From NCBI GenBank assembly GCA_964035795.1, contig OZ038323.1, positions 2,500,744 to 2,564,743 of the forward strand: a DNA stretch of 64,000 bases, read 5' to 3'. Below are positions 35,674-46,513 of this stretch, piece by piece. Position 1 is the stretch's first letter; each line of letters opens with the position of its first letter. Under the pieces are notes generated by a model. It searched no databases and was not told the DNA's origin. It saw only the letters and a program-made list of their open reading frames with translations. The stretch comes from Pterobdella sp. o SKG-2022. Lineage: Eukaryota; Annelida; Clitellata; Hirudinida; Piscicolidae. A program made the position numbers and the translations under genes.

Positions 35674-38600
35674 ATGAACATTTCTTTAAGATCTTTAAAG
35701 TTGTTTAACTATAATATAAGACACATTTCAAAATTTCGTACTTTTGTCGTTTCATTTAACAGTGATAAAATGGAAGAGTTCCAAAATAACCCTTACTTTG
35801 ACCGCTACAGAGAAAAATTAGAGAAGGCAAAATTGTAATTATTTCAATATTTCATAAATTTCACTTTATCATTTTATTTATTCATAATGTTCAGATCAAA
35901 CCCACAAGAGTTTGAGGAAAAAGTGCAAGCATTAAAAGAGCAGAAGAGATCGGACAAGTTACCTCTGCACCCAACTGATGAGAGCTCTAAGCAATTATCC
36001 CCTCCAAAAGTTATCATTTTTACTTATAATATGATTATTATTATGCCCTATATCAATTTTTTAGCTATTTTTACTTTATAATATTTATTCTATTCATATA
36101 TTGGAATGACACCGTTATATTATATATTAAAAAAATGATAATATACAGTATCTAAATTGCTCATTCATTGTTACTTTATAAGATTAAATCTATACATTAA
36201 AATAACATCCCAGTGCTTAAATGATGTGATGAATGTTGAACTTTTAAAAGAAAAATCAACAAAAGAAATTTCAGAGGTACCAGTGACATTATGACATTCT
36301 TTCATCTATTTGGTTTTTAAAAGCTTCAATTAGCTAATATATTAGTTTTTTAAATAGTTTAATCTTTTCATATTTCCAGTTATGGACAGAATATCACAAA
36401 GAAAAGGATTGTGTTTTTGCAGTAATTCCTGTAAATATATTTTTTAAATTTGAACACAATTCATATCTTTATTTTTGAAAGTTTATAAATTTTATGTAAA
36501 TAATTCCAGGCAAAAGAATACAATGACATCAAAGAAAAAAGTAAATTATTTCCAAATGTTAGTAATAGTTAGCCAGTTGAAGTTATTCATAAAAAAATTT
36601 TTTGATGTTTTTAACATTTATTTAATTTATTTATTAAATTCACCTATATGAAATAGTTTTTAAATATAAATTTGCACTGGTTCCATAGTGTTTTTTCACT
36701 ACATTAAATTAGTCTCAAGTGCTTTGCTCTATAAAAAACAGCTCTTTATAAATACTGCATCACATTATATACTAACAATGAAACCATTTTAGGGCAATTG
36801 AATGCATACATAGCAGAAATACATTGGTATGAAAACTATTGAACAAATTATGCAGTTTATACTACCGGTACCTCGAAGTGGTGGTTACGAGTTCATGCTG
36901 ATGAAGTGGGTGGATGATGTTTGCCATTTCACCTCCCTTGACAGATATAAAGTTAGTTGAATCATTTTTATTCCATACCTGTTTCCATGTTAGTTCAAAC
37001 TTCTTATATAACAAAACTAATATATAACTTATTTTTGACGCAGTTTTTACTCATATTTTGATTCTTATTCACATGTCTATTATAAATAATACTCAATTAC
37101 TTAAGGATTTGTGTATTAATCCTCCAAACCATTTCAACCATGCACAGAAGTTGAATGAGAATGCACCAACCTGCTTAAGTCTACATCATTACCCTGAACT
37201 GTCGGATGATAAAGGTAAACCTTACATTATCAAGTGCTTTTTTGTGTTTTATTTTAAAATAAATTGTGCTTGTTTTATCATATATTTTTTCCTGTTAGGC
37301 TGTTATACTAATTTAAAATTTTATTGTTAAGATGATAAATATATTAATTTGACTCCAAATGTATCTAATGGAGAACCTTTTGTGAAGTTTTTTGAAAGTA
37401 AAACGATTAAACATATATATTTTTTTCTGGAAACCAATTGATTGCGCAATTGAAGCCCCAGCTAAGGGTGGTCAAATGGTCAGCCTACTTGAGGGCTGTT
37501 AGTTTCATGCCTTATTACTTTTTTTGTTTTAAACAAAATAATGCAAATATAAATACAGATGTCGTATTGATGCGAGGGTTCCCAGATTTGAAATCCATTG
37601 TGAGTTCTTCAAATTCTACTTAAAAACTTTTTTTTTATTTAAGAAATATATGATGATGATGATGATGATGATGATTTTTGTTCAATAATATATACGTATT
37701 TGATAAAAATAGATTTTAAAATGTTTTGGTTGAGAAAAAAGTAAATTAGAAAGATCACTAAAACCATGAAATTTATTTTTTCAAAATTGCAGCATCAAAA
37801 TTAAATCCTTACTTATAAACTAACAATCCTTTACCAGAGTGTGTATGAGAGTCAATTATTAGCTTTGCAGGTTAGATGTAGCAATTTTTGGTATATTTGT
37901 TCTATTTGACAATTTTTTCACATCGATTTATGGAAGAACTTTAGTAAATTTATTGAGCAAAAAAAAACAGCTATAAAATAAAAAAATGTTCAAACATTAT
38001 TTATAAGTGAATTTAAGATGTTTCTAAAAATTTGTATTTGTTCTATTTAGAATCTGTCTCCATACATCAACATTTTAGTTTGAATAGTTTTTAAATACAT
38101 ACTAGAATATTTTTTAGAGACATCTTATATCATTTTATTATATTATATTATTATAGTCAGCATCTTTCCCTTTTCCAAGGGGTCACTAACTTCTTTCCAT
38201 GCCCTAACCCTCTCCCTCTGTTTCACCCTGTCATAGCCATCTTCAAGAACTAATCCAAGACCACGACAAAGGTTTTCCATCATCCCTTTCCAGGTTAACC
38301 TTGGTCTCCCCCTTCCTTTACTACCTTCAATCTTAAACCTCCACGCCTGTTTGACACAGTCTTTCCTTACTACATGACCCAGCCATCTCAAACTCCCTTG
38401 CCTCACCACTTCAATGATCGTACAATCCAACCTCTAACCATCAACTCCTTTGTACTCACACCATCAGCTACCTGCACTCCACACCATTCTAAGCATCCGT
38501 TTTTCTGCTCTTCTCAAAATACTCTTCAACGGATCTTACTACCCAGGATTTCGAGCCATATGTCATGACAGGCCTCACAAATGTCCTATAAATTTTTCCT

Positions 38601-41600
38601 TTAATATTCCACGTGTGTCTTTTACCACATAACATAGAAGACACACTGTTGAATGCCTTCCAGTCCAGTCCGATCTTCGTGTAACAGCTAGCTCACTTCC
38701 TCCTCCACCATTCACATTGTCTTCTAAATAACAATAACTATTTACCCTCTCCAACTCACCTAAACAACCATTTGAAGCATTCTTACATTTCACGTTTGCA
38801 CCATTCATGTAAACCCTACATTCAAAATTTCCATTCATCCTACGAGAAACTCTCTACCCTAGCACACCGCGCATGAATCCACTTCTTACATGGCATGCGC
38901 CTCACGCAATTTACTTTAGCTCTCTTACCACACACACCACATGGATCAATCTTAGCCAAGACAACAACCCCACCACCACCACTACTCTCCATGACCTTTG
39001 TCTTACCCAAATTAACCTTCAATCCTTTCCCTTCAAAGGCTGCCTTTCAACGGATGAATTGTGCTTCTATTTCTTCCATAGTCTCTGCCATCAAGACCAA
39101 ATCATCTGCATAAAGCAGTTCATATAAAGCACCTTTTCTTCCGTCTTCCGACAATACGTCTAGCACCATTGAAAACAAAAACGGTGAGAGAACCGATCCT
39201 TGATGGACATCTACACCTACATCAAATTCTTCCAAATGTCCACCTCCAACCTTAACCCGCGTTTTTGCTACTTTGTACATCGACATTACTGCCTGAACCA
39301 ACCTTTCCGGTACCAACTTCTTTCTCAGCGCCCATTCAATCACTTTTCTTGGTACCCGATCAAAAGCCTTCACCAAATCAACAAAACAGATAAAAAGCTT
39401 CCTATTCTTCTCAAGGTAGCTTTTCTGCATTCTCCTAAGAATAAAAATAGCGTCCAGTGTGCTTCTGCCAGACATAAAACCAAATTGCATTTGGTCAACT
39501 TTCACTAACCTTCTTAACCTCTTCTCCAGCAACCTTGCTACCACTTTCATACCATGCTCTAAAAGCTTTACACCTCGATAGCTCGCACAGTCCATAACAC
39601 TACCTTTCTTCTTATAAATGGGAACAACTGTACTCATCTTCCAGTCATGAGGCATATCCATTCCATTGAGGATTTCATTTGCTATTTGCAAAATAACTTG
39701 CTTACCATATGAAGAAGCAGCTAAGTGCTCCTTGAAAATTCCAGTTAGACCACTGGCCTTGCCATTCTTCATGATTCCTAGCGCTCTTTTCACTTCGTTC
39801 ATAGCAAATGGTTTCATGGGACCTTCTTCATTCTACGTTCACCATTCCATCCCATGGATTCTCTTCATTCATGATGGCCTCCATGTGCTCCTTCCACACT
39901 CTTTTGAGACCATCTTCCGCAAATACAGCTTTCCCATTTTTGTCTTTAATGTAATTATTACCTGCTAAGTCTTTTGCTTCTTTCTTCATCATTCTCATTC
40001 TACGGAATACGATAGGGTAATGGTAGTAGTAATTATTTTTGGTAAAAAGGTTGTAAGAATTGTTTGCGCATATGCCCCACAATGTGGAAGATCGATGAGT
40101 GAAAAGGAGAAGTTTTATGAGGAGATGGCAAGAGGGTGTGAAGTGGAAAATGCAAATGAACTTTTGATTTGCTTAGGAGATTTCAATGGACACATTGGCA
40201 AAGTGGTTGATGGGTTTGAAGATGTTCATGGAGGTTTCGGAATAGGCAAGAGAAACTTGGAGGGTAGATTGCTATTAGAATTTTGTGTTGAAAAAGATCT
40301 GTGTGTGGGTAATAGCTGGTTTAAGAAAAAGGATAGTAGGAAGGTAACTTTTAATGGGGGGTGTAGTGGGACAGAGATTGATTTTGTGTTGATGAAGAAG
40401 AGGCAGAGGAAGTTTCTGATGGATGTAAGGGTAATTGGAGGTGAGCTTCAGCATAAGCTTCTGAAGGTAGTCTTAAACAGAAGGTGGCTTAAAAATGCCC
40501 GAAGCAGCTGTGCTAAAAAGGAATATCGCACAAAAGTCTGGAAACTTTTGAACGAGATATCAAAAAAAATTTTCGGAAAAAATAGAGGTTTTGTATGAGA
40601 AATGTGATGAACAAAATGCATGGTTAAAATATAAGTCTTCCGTTCTTAAAGCTGCTGAAAAGGTGTGTGGTACGAGTAAAGGTAGGCCTCAGCACGGTGA
40701 AACTTGGTGGTGGAATCAGGATGTGCAAAAAGCCATCTCAGAGAAGAGAAAAAGTTTTTAGAAGTGGAAGCAACTTCCATCGGCTGAAAATAAATCTTGC
40801 TATCTCTCTGACAAAAAGAAAGCCAAGAGAGCTGTTGCTGAGGCAATGAAGAATGAGGCGGTGAGAGAGATGGATGAGATACGGAATGAGAGAAATGTCG
40901 TATTCCGTAGAATGAGAATGATGAAGAAAGAAGCAAACGACTTAGCAGGTAATAATTGCATTAAAGACAAAAATGGGAAAGATATATACATCATTTTTAT
41001 TCAGATTTTCCCGATTTTTTTCTTTATAAAAAAAAATTGTATATAACTATTTTTTAAGCAGAAACTGAAACTTTTCATAAATTCAACCTTGTCATAATTC
41101 ATTAGTATAAAAACAATTTATATACTAATGAATTATGACAAGGTTGAATTTTTTGAAAATTTTAGTTTTTGTTTAAAAAATAAATGTATCTAAAAATGTC
41201 CTGATTATAAAGAAAAGGAAATACGATATGATTTGAATAGAGTATGTTGATAATAAAGACTGATAATGTTAACATCAATCGATCATTCATTTTTTCCAGG
41301 TATGACAAAATTTTATGCATTAATGCTATTTTGCAAATAAAGGGAGCATTGTTATAGGGCCTGCACGCTAAATTCTGTCTACTCCACTTTTTTATCAACT
41401 ATTTCGCCTATATATTCTAGAATCATTCAAAGCTCGTATCACCGTTTTAATTTTCCACAAAAGCATTGTTACAAATTAACAGATCAAACTTTACTACGGG
41501 CTGCACAGCGGCTTACGATTCAACCTCGTGAGACTCTTCAACAACGACCCCTCCTCCTTCAGACATATGGACTTGGTGGTGGAGTTTGAGAATTATAAAA

Positions 41601-41650
41601 AAGACTCCTTTGATAAGAAACAATTCACGTTTGAGGGAACCCCGGTGTGA
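35674..41650 (+). CDS. ATPAF1: ATP synthase F1 assembly factor 1 (Atp11), ten exons, 280 aa
   Basis: The matrix chaperone binds free F1 beta subunits during assembly of ATP synthase. Exons: 35674-35834, 35895-36009, 36214-36276, 36380-36430, 36510-36557, 36856-36951, 37148-37214, 37559-37599, 37838-37870, 41483-41650. Phases agree at every junction. The N-terminus MNISLRSLKLFNYNIRHISK is basic and acid-free, like a mitochondrial presequence. Family landmarks follow: NNPYFDRYREKLEKAKLSNP, CLNDVMNVELLKEKSTKEIS, LWTEYHKEKDCVFAVIP, FILPVPRSGGYEFMLMKW, LHHYPELSDDKDVVLMRG, SVYESQLLALQIKLYYGL and NNDPSSFRHMDLVVEF. Human ATPAF1 is somewhat longer (328 aa), mainly at the N-terminus. Exon 9 is only 33 bp. 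The exon 2 donor (GTTATC) is weak. The last intron (3.6 kb) holds an inverted LINE and a fold-back element. Confidence 0.94.
37649..37675. repeat. (GAT)n microsatellite in ATPAF1 intron 8
   Basis: About nine GAT units between exons 8 and 9. Confidence 0.9.
38129..40990 (-). mobile_element. RTE-like LINE with inverted 5' end (twin-primed), in ATPAF1 intron 9
   Basis: Minus-strand 3' part (about 40012 to 38150): reverse transcriptase with NGKASGLTGIFKEHL, SYRGVKLLEHGMKVVARLLE, QMQFGFMSGRSTLDAIFILR, FICFVDLVKAFDRVPR and LLYADDLVLMAE; then the zinc motif CGVCGKRAKVN...C..C..WIHARC; and a C-terminus with GSLRWLGHVVRKD and GRPRLTW. A short TAATA-type tail closes it at 38130-38155. Plus-strand part (about 40013-40981): endonuclease with VRIVCAYAPQCG, LLICLGDFNGHIG and GTEIDFVL, up to NNCIKDKNGK. 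The two parts are head to head and share an 84-bp segment (39929-40012 inverted, 40898-40981; 82 of 84 identical). There are frameshifts near 39820, 39030 and 38570. The 5' end is truncated within the endonuclease. The element is antisense to ATPAF1. Confidence 0.85.
41049..41181. mobile_element. fold-back MITE in ATPAF1 intron 9
   Basis: The core arms at 41081-41109 and 41121-41149 are perfect 29-bp inverted repeats (ATTCAACCTTGTCATAATTC then ATTAGTATA) with an 11-bp loop. Beyond the core, pairing continues with mismatches to ATTTTTTAA at 41049 and its complement ending at 41181. The TTCAACCTTRTCATRA part resembles the GATAAG-family motif at 21650, 54880 and 56800. No coding content. Confidence 0.75.
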
Positions 41651-41675
41651 AATTGTTCATTTGATTTTGTTTTAA

Positions 41676-41681
41676 AATAAA
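41676..41681 (+). terminator. polyadenylation signal of ATPAF1
   Basis: AATAAA lies 26 bp after the ATPAF1 stop codon, implying a very short 3' UTR. Confidence 0.6.
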
Positions 41682-41699
41682 AGAATTGCGTATGTTTTG

Positions 41700-44310
41700 T
41701 TTTATTTAAATAATTCATTTTTTTTTTTGCTTTTCATCATCATCGTTTTATGAGCGTTTCCACGCTAGCATTGTTTTCTCCACAATATTGATATTCGTTT
41801 TTTTCATCAGTTTTTGTCGTCAAATAACACGTTGGTACGGGTTGTTGAAATGTGATCAAGTAGTTTGAAGTATGAGTTGATAACTGATGCTTTACACAAT
41901 CATCGTCATTATGCATTTTCGACACATAAGACATTTTAGCTCTTTAGAACTTTATTTTTAAATTTAAACCTCTATTCGGATCTACTTAATATTCTATTAA
42001 TCACAAGAACAATAGTACGATAACTTCCATCTCAAATATTTATAATGTAGGCTTAATATACCTTCTAATTTAATTTTATAGCATATAAGTTGTGTTGAGT
42101 TGTCCAATTCATCATTAAAATTTCTCAGTCTACAAACAGTTTCACACTGAGATGCTAAACGATGATAAAAACTAGTCCAACAAAGAGAAAAAATAAGATT
42201 TTGATTAGATTCAGGCTTGAATAAGCTACAACACACAGCCATGTTTTGAAACGTTAGCAAATGAACTAAAAGCCGAAAAGTTTAATTTTTGGTTTATAAA
42301 TAAAAAATATTCACTTAAAAATTAATTCGATTTAAAATATAAATTATTTACGTTTTAAAGCTGGATACTACTTTTAATACTAATTCAAAATCTCAAAACA
42401 CATATGTAAAAATATATATGAAAAACTTAAACAATGAAATGGTTATATGAAATCAAACAAAAAACAATGCTATTGATAAACTTTGTACTAGTTTTTTTTC
42501 ATTGGTTGTTAAATGTGCTTACAGATCGATATTTGATATGTTATTCCTGTTATATTCATGAAAAAATAATCCCAATATTAATTTGAAAGTATTCTAATAA
42601 ACTGTGTGCTAATTTTATATGCCATGCAATACTCTTGATAAACTTATGCAATAATAATAAAAATAAAAACAATAATAAATGATTATTATTATTTTTAGCT
42701 ACCAATTATATTAATCATAGTTTTACATCATGATATACAGAACCAACTGAAGGCAATATTGAATATAGAGTTTATATCTACATGTTCTTTTAAACATTGG
42801 TGATAAAGGTGTCAAATAGTGGTTATAATTAGATTGTTGATGGTTGATAATGTAGAGATATGATTCATAACGGTGAAACATGACTAATCAATTGAAAATG
42901 GTATGAGATAGTCTTTTATGAATATAATATGCATTTATAGTTGTAAACAAATTATTGTTATCTATAATAATGGAATCAAAAAATAACAATAAAAAAATAA
43001 TAGAAGCAAAAAAAAAATAACAAAAAAGGAAATAATAACAACAAAAAAGAAGATAATACGATGAAAAAACTCTGGTATTTAATGAAATGCAATAAACTAC
43101 AAAAAAATACTCATGCATCTATTATAAAGACGCCTATACTCATATAAAGGTTGAAACAGCAGGAGAGATTATTGAATATATATGCAAAGATACTTGTATA
43201 TTGAATTTTCCATTGTGGTTTAATGTTATATAAGTTATTGGTACTATTGTTTTTGGTCTGTTTTGTTCATGTTGTATGTTGTAACTGTTAAATTGACTGA
43301 GAAATCTTTGGTTGAATGAGTAAATTATGTGACATTTGTATATAAGATCGGTTTTATTATTGTTGTTTAATGTTAAATCCTGTTATAATGTTAATACTTC
43401 ACATAATAATTGCGATTCTAGAATTTTATTGACATTTTTCTTCGGAAAAATTTTAGCACCATTTCATTTTACAAATAAATAATCGTTCACAAAAACTTTT
43501 AAATACTGATTTTCATTTTGATTCATAGGTATTAATCTATACCCACTATATAAAGCGCTAAACAAATTACTCTTATTTTCACCAATCTATATTTAGCTCT
43601 TCAACTATCCATAAAATAATGATCTGAAACACAGCAAATTAAATATATTTTCAAATGATTTAATACTATGGTGAGAGTGTATCTATATAATATGTTTATA
43701 GAGATTATTATATCGTATATAACGTAATATATTACTTTATTAGTATGCACCATATATTTAACAGCATTGATTGTATTTAAGTTTGACTGAACCAAAACTA
43801 AAATCACATCAGAAAAAATTAAATCTTCGTCGAAGAATTCAGTTAAAACGTATCAAATATAAAAACTGCCACTTTGTTGTATAATTTTAAGCTCATAATA
43901 TTACAAGATTTTTTCAATTATTCAAAATATTGAAAGTGGTGATGATAAAAGAAAACAATAATGATAATATCAATATTCAACCAACCAACCCTATTTTGGT
44001 TTTTTTTTCATCAAGCACGTGGCTTATTTTAAATGACGTCATAATGATACTAATAGTAGTAATAATAGAAACAAAAATAAATAATAATGGGAAAACATAA
44101 AAGTGATGATATAGCGCTTTTATAACAAATTCCAACATTTTTTGAGAAATGTCCATGTACAATAAGCAGAAAGATTTAAAAGTTAATTTCCACATTCTAT
44201 AATATTCTCAAAATTAATAAACGATGCAAAATTAAATCAAAAACTTACTGAAATGATATTAGTGGCATTGTATTAAGTTTACAATATATATATTAAAGTC
44301 AGTCTTTCTT
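41700..44310. other. no gene seen
   Basis: AT-rich intergenic sequence with short AAT/AAC runs (42655-42700, 42960-43050). No conserved coding frame on either strand. Confidence 0.45.
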
Positions 44311-44316
44311 ACAGAT

Positions 44317-44800
44317 CATGTTGAGTCAAAAGCCGGAAAGAAAGTTGACGTCACCTCCAAAATGGCCTCCTGTATTGGGATGGAGAGAATGTTGGATCAG
44401 ACTTCAAAGAAAGTAATTAAGGGGTTGCAAGCTTAGTTTCAGCCTGGTTTTACAATGGCTGAGACTTCATCATCTTTGTTCATGCTTATTAATACCTCTA
44501 ATATTCTCTGCAATTCAATCATCAGTGTGGCATCGATCCCTGACCTCCTTATAGAAGAAACCACTGAACATGAAACTGAGCAGCCTATGAAATATGTAAA
44601 AACTTCGGTTGGGGAAAAATTGGGTTTGGAGGATGTTTGAGAGCACTCTGATATTTAAGAGATAAGAAATGGTCGGTTCTCAGAAGTGAAATGTAGAGTC
44701 AAGAGATGGAGAGGCTATCGTGGGTGTGGTGCACAGTGTGGAGCTGAAGATTTGAGCGAGTGTGATTGAGGTTGTACAAGAGAGATTACGAGATTTATAA
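44317..44800 (+). CDS. coding-like islands, unassigned
   Basis: 44317-44413 is framed by TTTCTTACAG and a possible donor GTAATT and reads HVESKAGKKVDVTSKMASCI then GMERMLDQTSKK. 44437-44640 is an open frame with FQPGFTMAETSSSLFMLINT, SIPDLLIEETTEHETEQPMK and VGEKLGLEDV then stop. 44665-44770 gives RNGRFSEVKCRVKRWRGYRG then CGAQCGAEDLSECD then stop. The composition is more coding-like than the flanks, but frames do not join cleanly and no family was recognised. They may be exons of an unknown gene or pseudogene fragments. Confidence 0.25.
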
Positions 44801-45242
44801 ATATTAAAAATAACAAAAAAAAATCAATAATCAAAATTATAATAAAAACAACAATAAAAACCAGAATATTAAAAAATAGAGACCTTAAAGATAGTAATAA
44901 TAATGAAAATGAAAAAAATTAGTAAATGGAAACTAACAGCATCAGTGTTACAATTGAATAATGTTGAAAGATTCTGAATATAATCAACAGACTGCACTAA
45001 CTTAAACAACATGGAGACCAACATGGAGAGAATAAATAACTGATAACTGGAACGAGAAAAACAAGGTGCTTCGAAAAAAAGTAATTTGTACAGTGATTTT
45101 GTAACGAATGACCGAGTAAAATTGTGATTATATGACCTGTAAATATAAGAAAGTAACGACGATGCTGATAAAACAATGGAAACCCACTATGAAGCACAAG
45201 TGACACAATATTTAAACAATAAACATCAAAATGAAACAGAGT

Positions 45243-45600
45243 AATCAACACGTTGGTAATCAACGTAATATAATGTAATCAATGTAATATAATGAAATCT
45301 ATGTAATATAATGTAATCAATGTAATTTAATGTAACCAATGTAATATGATGTAAGCAATGTAAAGTAATGTAAGCAGTGTAATATAATTTAAGAAATTCA
45401 ATATAATGTAATTAACGTAATGTAACTTAATTAATTTAATACAATGTAATCAATGTAAAATGATGTAATATAATGTAATTAGTGTAATATAATGTAAGCA
45501 ATGTAATGTAATCAATATAATATAATGTAATCAACGTAATATAATTTAATATAAGGTAATCAGTGTAATATAATTTAATCAATGTAACAAGCAGTTGAAA
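45243..45600. repeat. minisatellite, ~20-bp unit
   Basis: About 17 degenerate copies of a unit like TGTAATATAATGTAATCAA, with substitutions such as GCAG and TTAA variants. No coding content. Confidence 0.9.
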
Positions 45601-46355
45601 TCACAATCCATAATTTGAGACATTTTATTTGAATATTTTTCCATTTTTGAAGTTCAAAATGAGACAGTTGCTAGAAACTTTATTGTTGGAGAATTCTTTT
45701 TTTAAATTAAGTACATCTTTATCATTAAACTTTGCTGTAAAGTGGTTAAGAAAATTGTTTAGATTTGACAATTTTTCAACAACTTCACACTAATTTGTAC
45801 TTAACTAAAAACATAGTTCTTCAAACAATAATACACCTAAAAACTATCTCACTTCATCGTTTAAAAACAAAGAAATAACCAACACAACACATAAATAAAA
45901 GCAATACAAGACACCAGGTCAAGACATTACGATCAAAAATGGAATATCATCTAGGATAGCAAACATTCTAAGAGATGAAAGGTTATACAACGAGGATGAA
46001 ATCGACCTCAAAGTGGCATCATAGCTGGGCACAACATAAAATTGGGAGACTAATTTTACCCTGGGATACTTTCGTTTCCAAGTATGTGAGGTATAAATTA
46101 GCAAGTTAAGGTTATGATGTTTGGGTTGTTATCATTTGTTATTAGTTTGTTTAAATGACAATGTAGAGGTTGAGTGTCGATGAATGCTGATGATTTGATG
46201 TTACAAGGAGTTATGGGAGATTTAATAACAACTATAATGTTAGGGGTTAAAAGAATCATCGCTTAATCAATTGGAATATTACTCAATTAGCAATAATAAT
46301 AGATTAATTAATCAAATAAAATTAAAATTTTTAATAGATTAATTAATTAACAGCT
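45601..46355. other. no gene supported
   Basis: AT-rich. A plus-strand stretch near 45935-46025 (SSRIANILRDERLYNEDEID) looks coding-like but has no clear splice sites or partner. Confidence 0.35.
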
Positions 46356-46356
46356 T

Positions 46357-46513
46357 ACTGATGAAGACAGTGTGTTCATTACCTCAAGGTGGTAAACACA
46401 GATCAGAACTACCTCCCAAAGCAAACTGGTATGAATTTATCGAAGCTTTTGTGCACAAGGATGACTTTGCGGAAGAAAATAACAACGATCGAATGGAAGT
46501 AGTAATATAAAAA
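46357..46513 (+). CDS. coding-like island, unassigned
   Basis: An open frame follows TTAATTAACAG and reads LMKTVCSLPQGGKHRSELPP, KANWYEFIEAFVHKDDFAEE, NNNDRMEVVI then stop. Aromatic- and acid-rich residue use suggests true or former coding sequence. No family was recognised; a transposase or exon remnant is possible. Confidence 0.25.

Noticed and set aside
45243..45600. Regular repeats considered as a CRISPR array.
   Set aside because: The units are contiguous and degenerate with no unique spacers, and the genome is animal.
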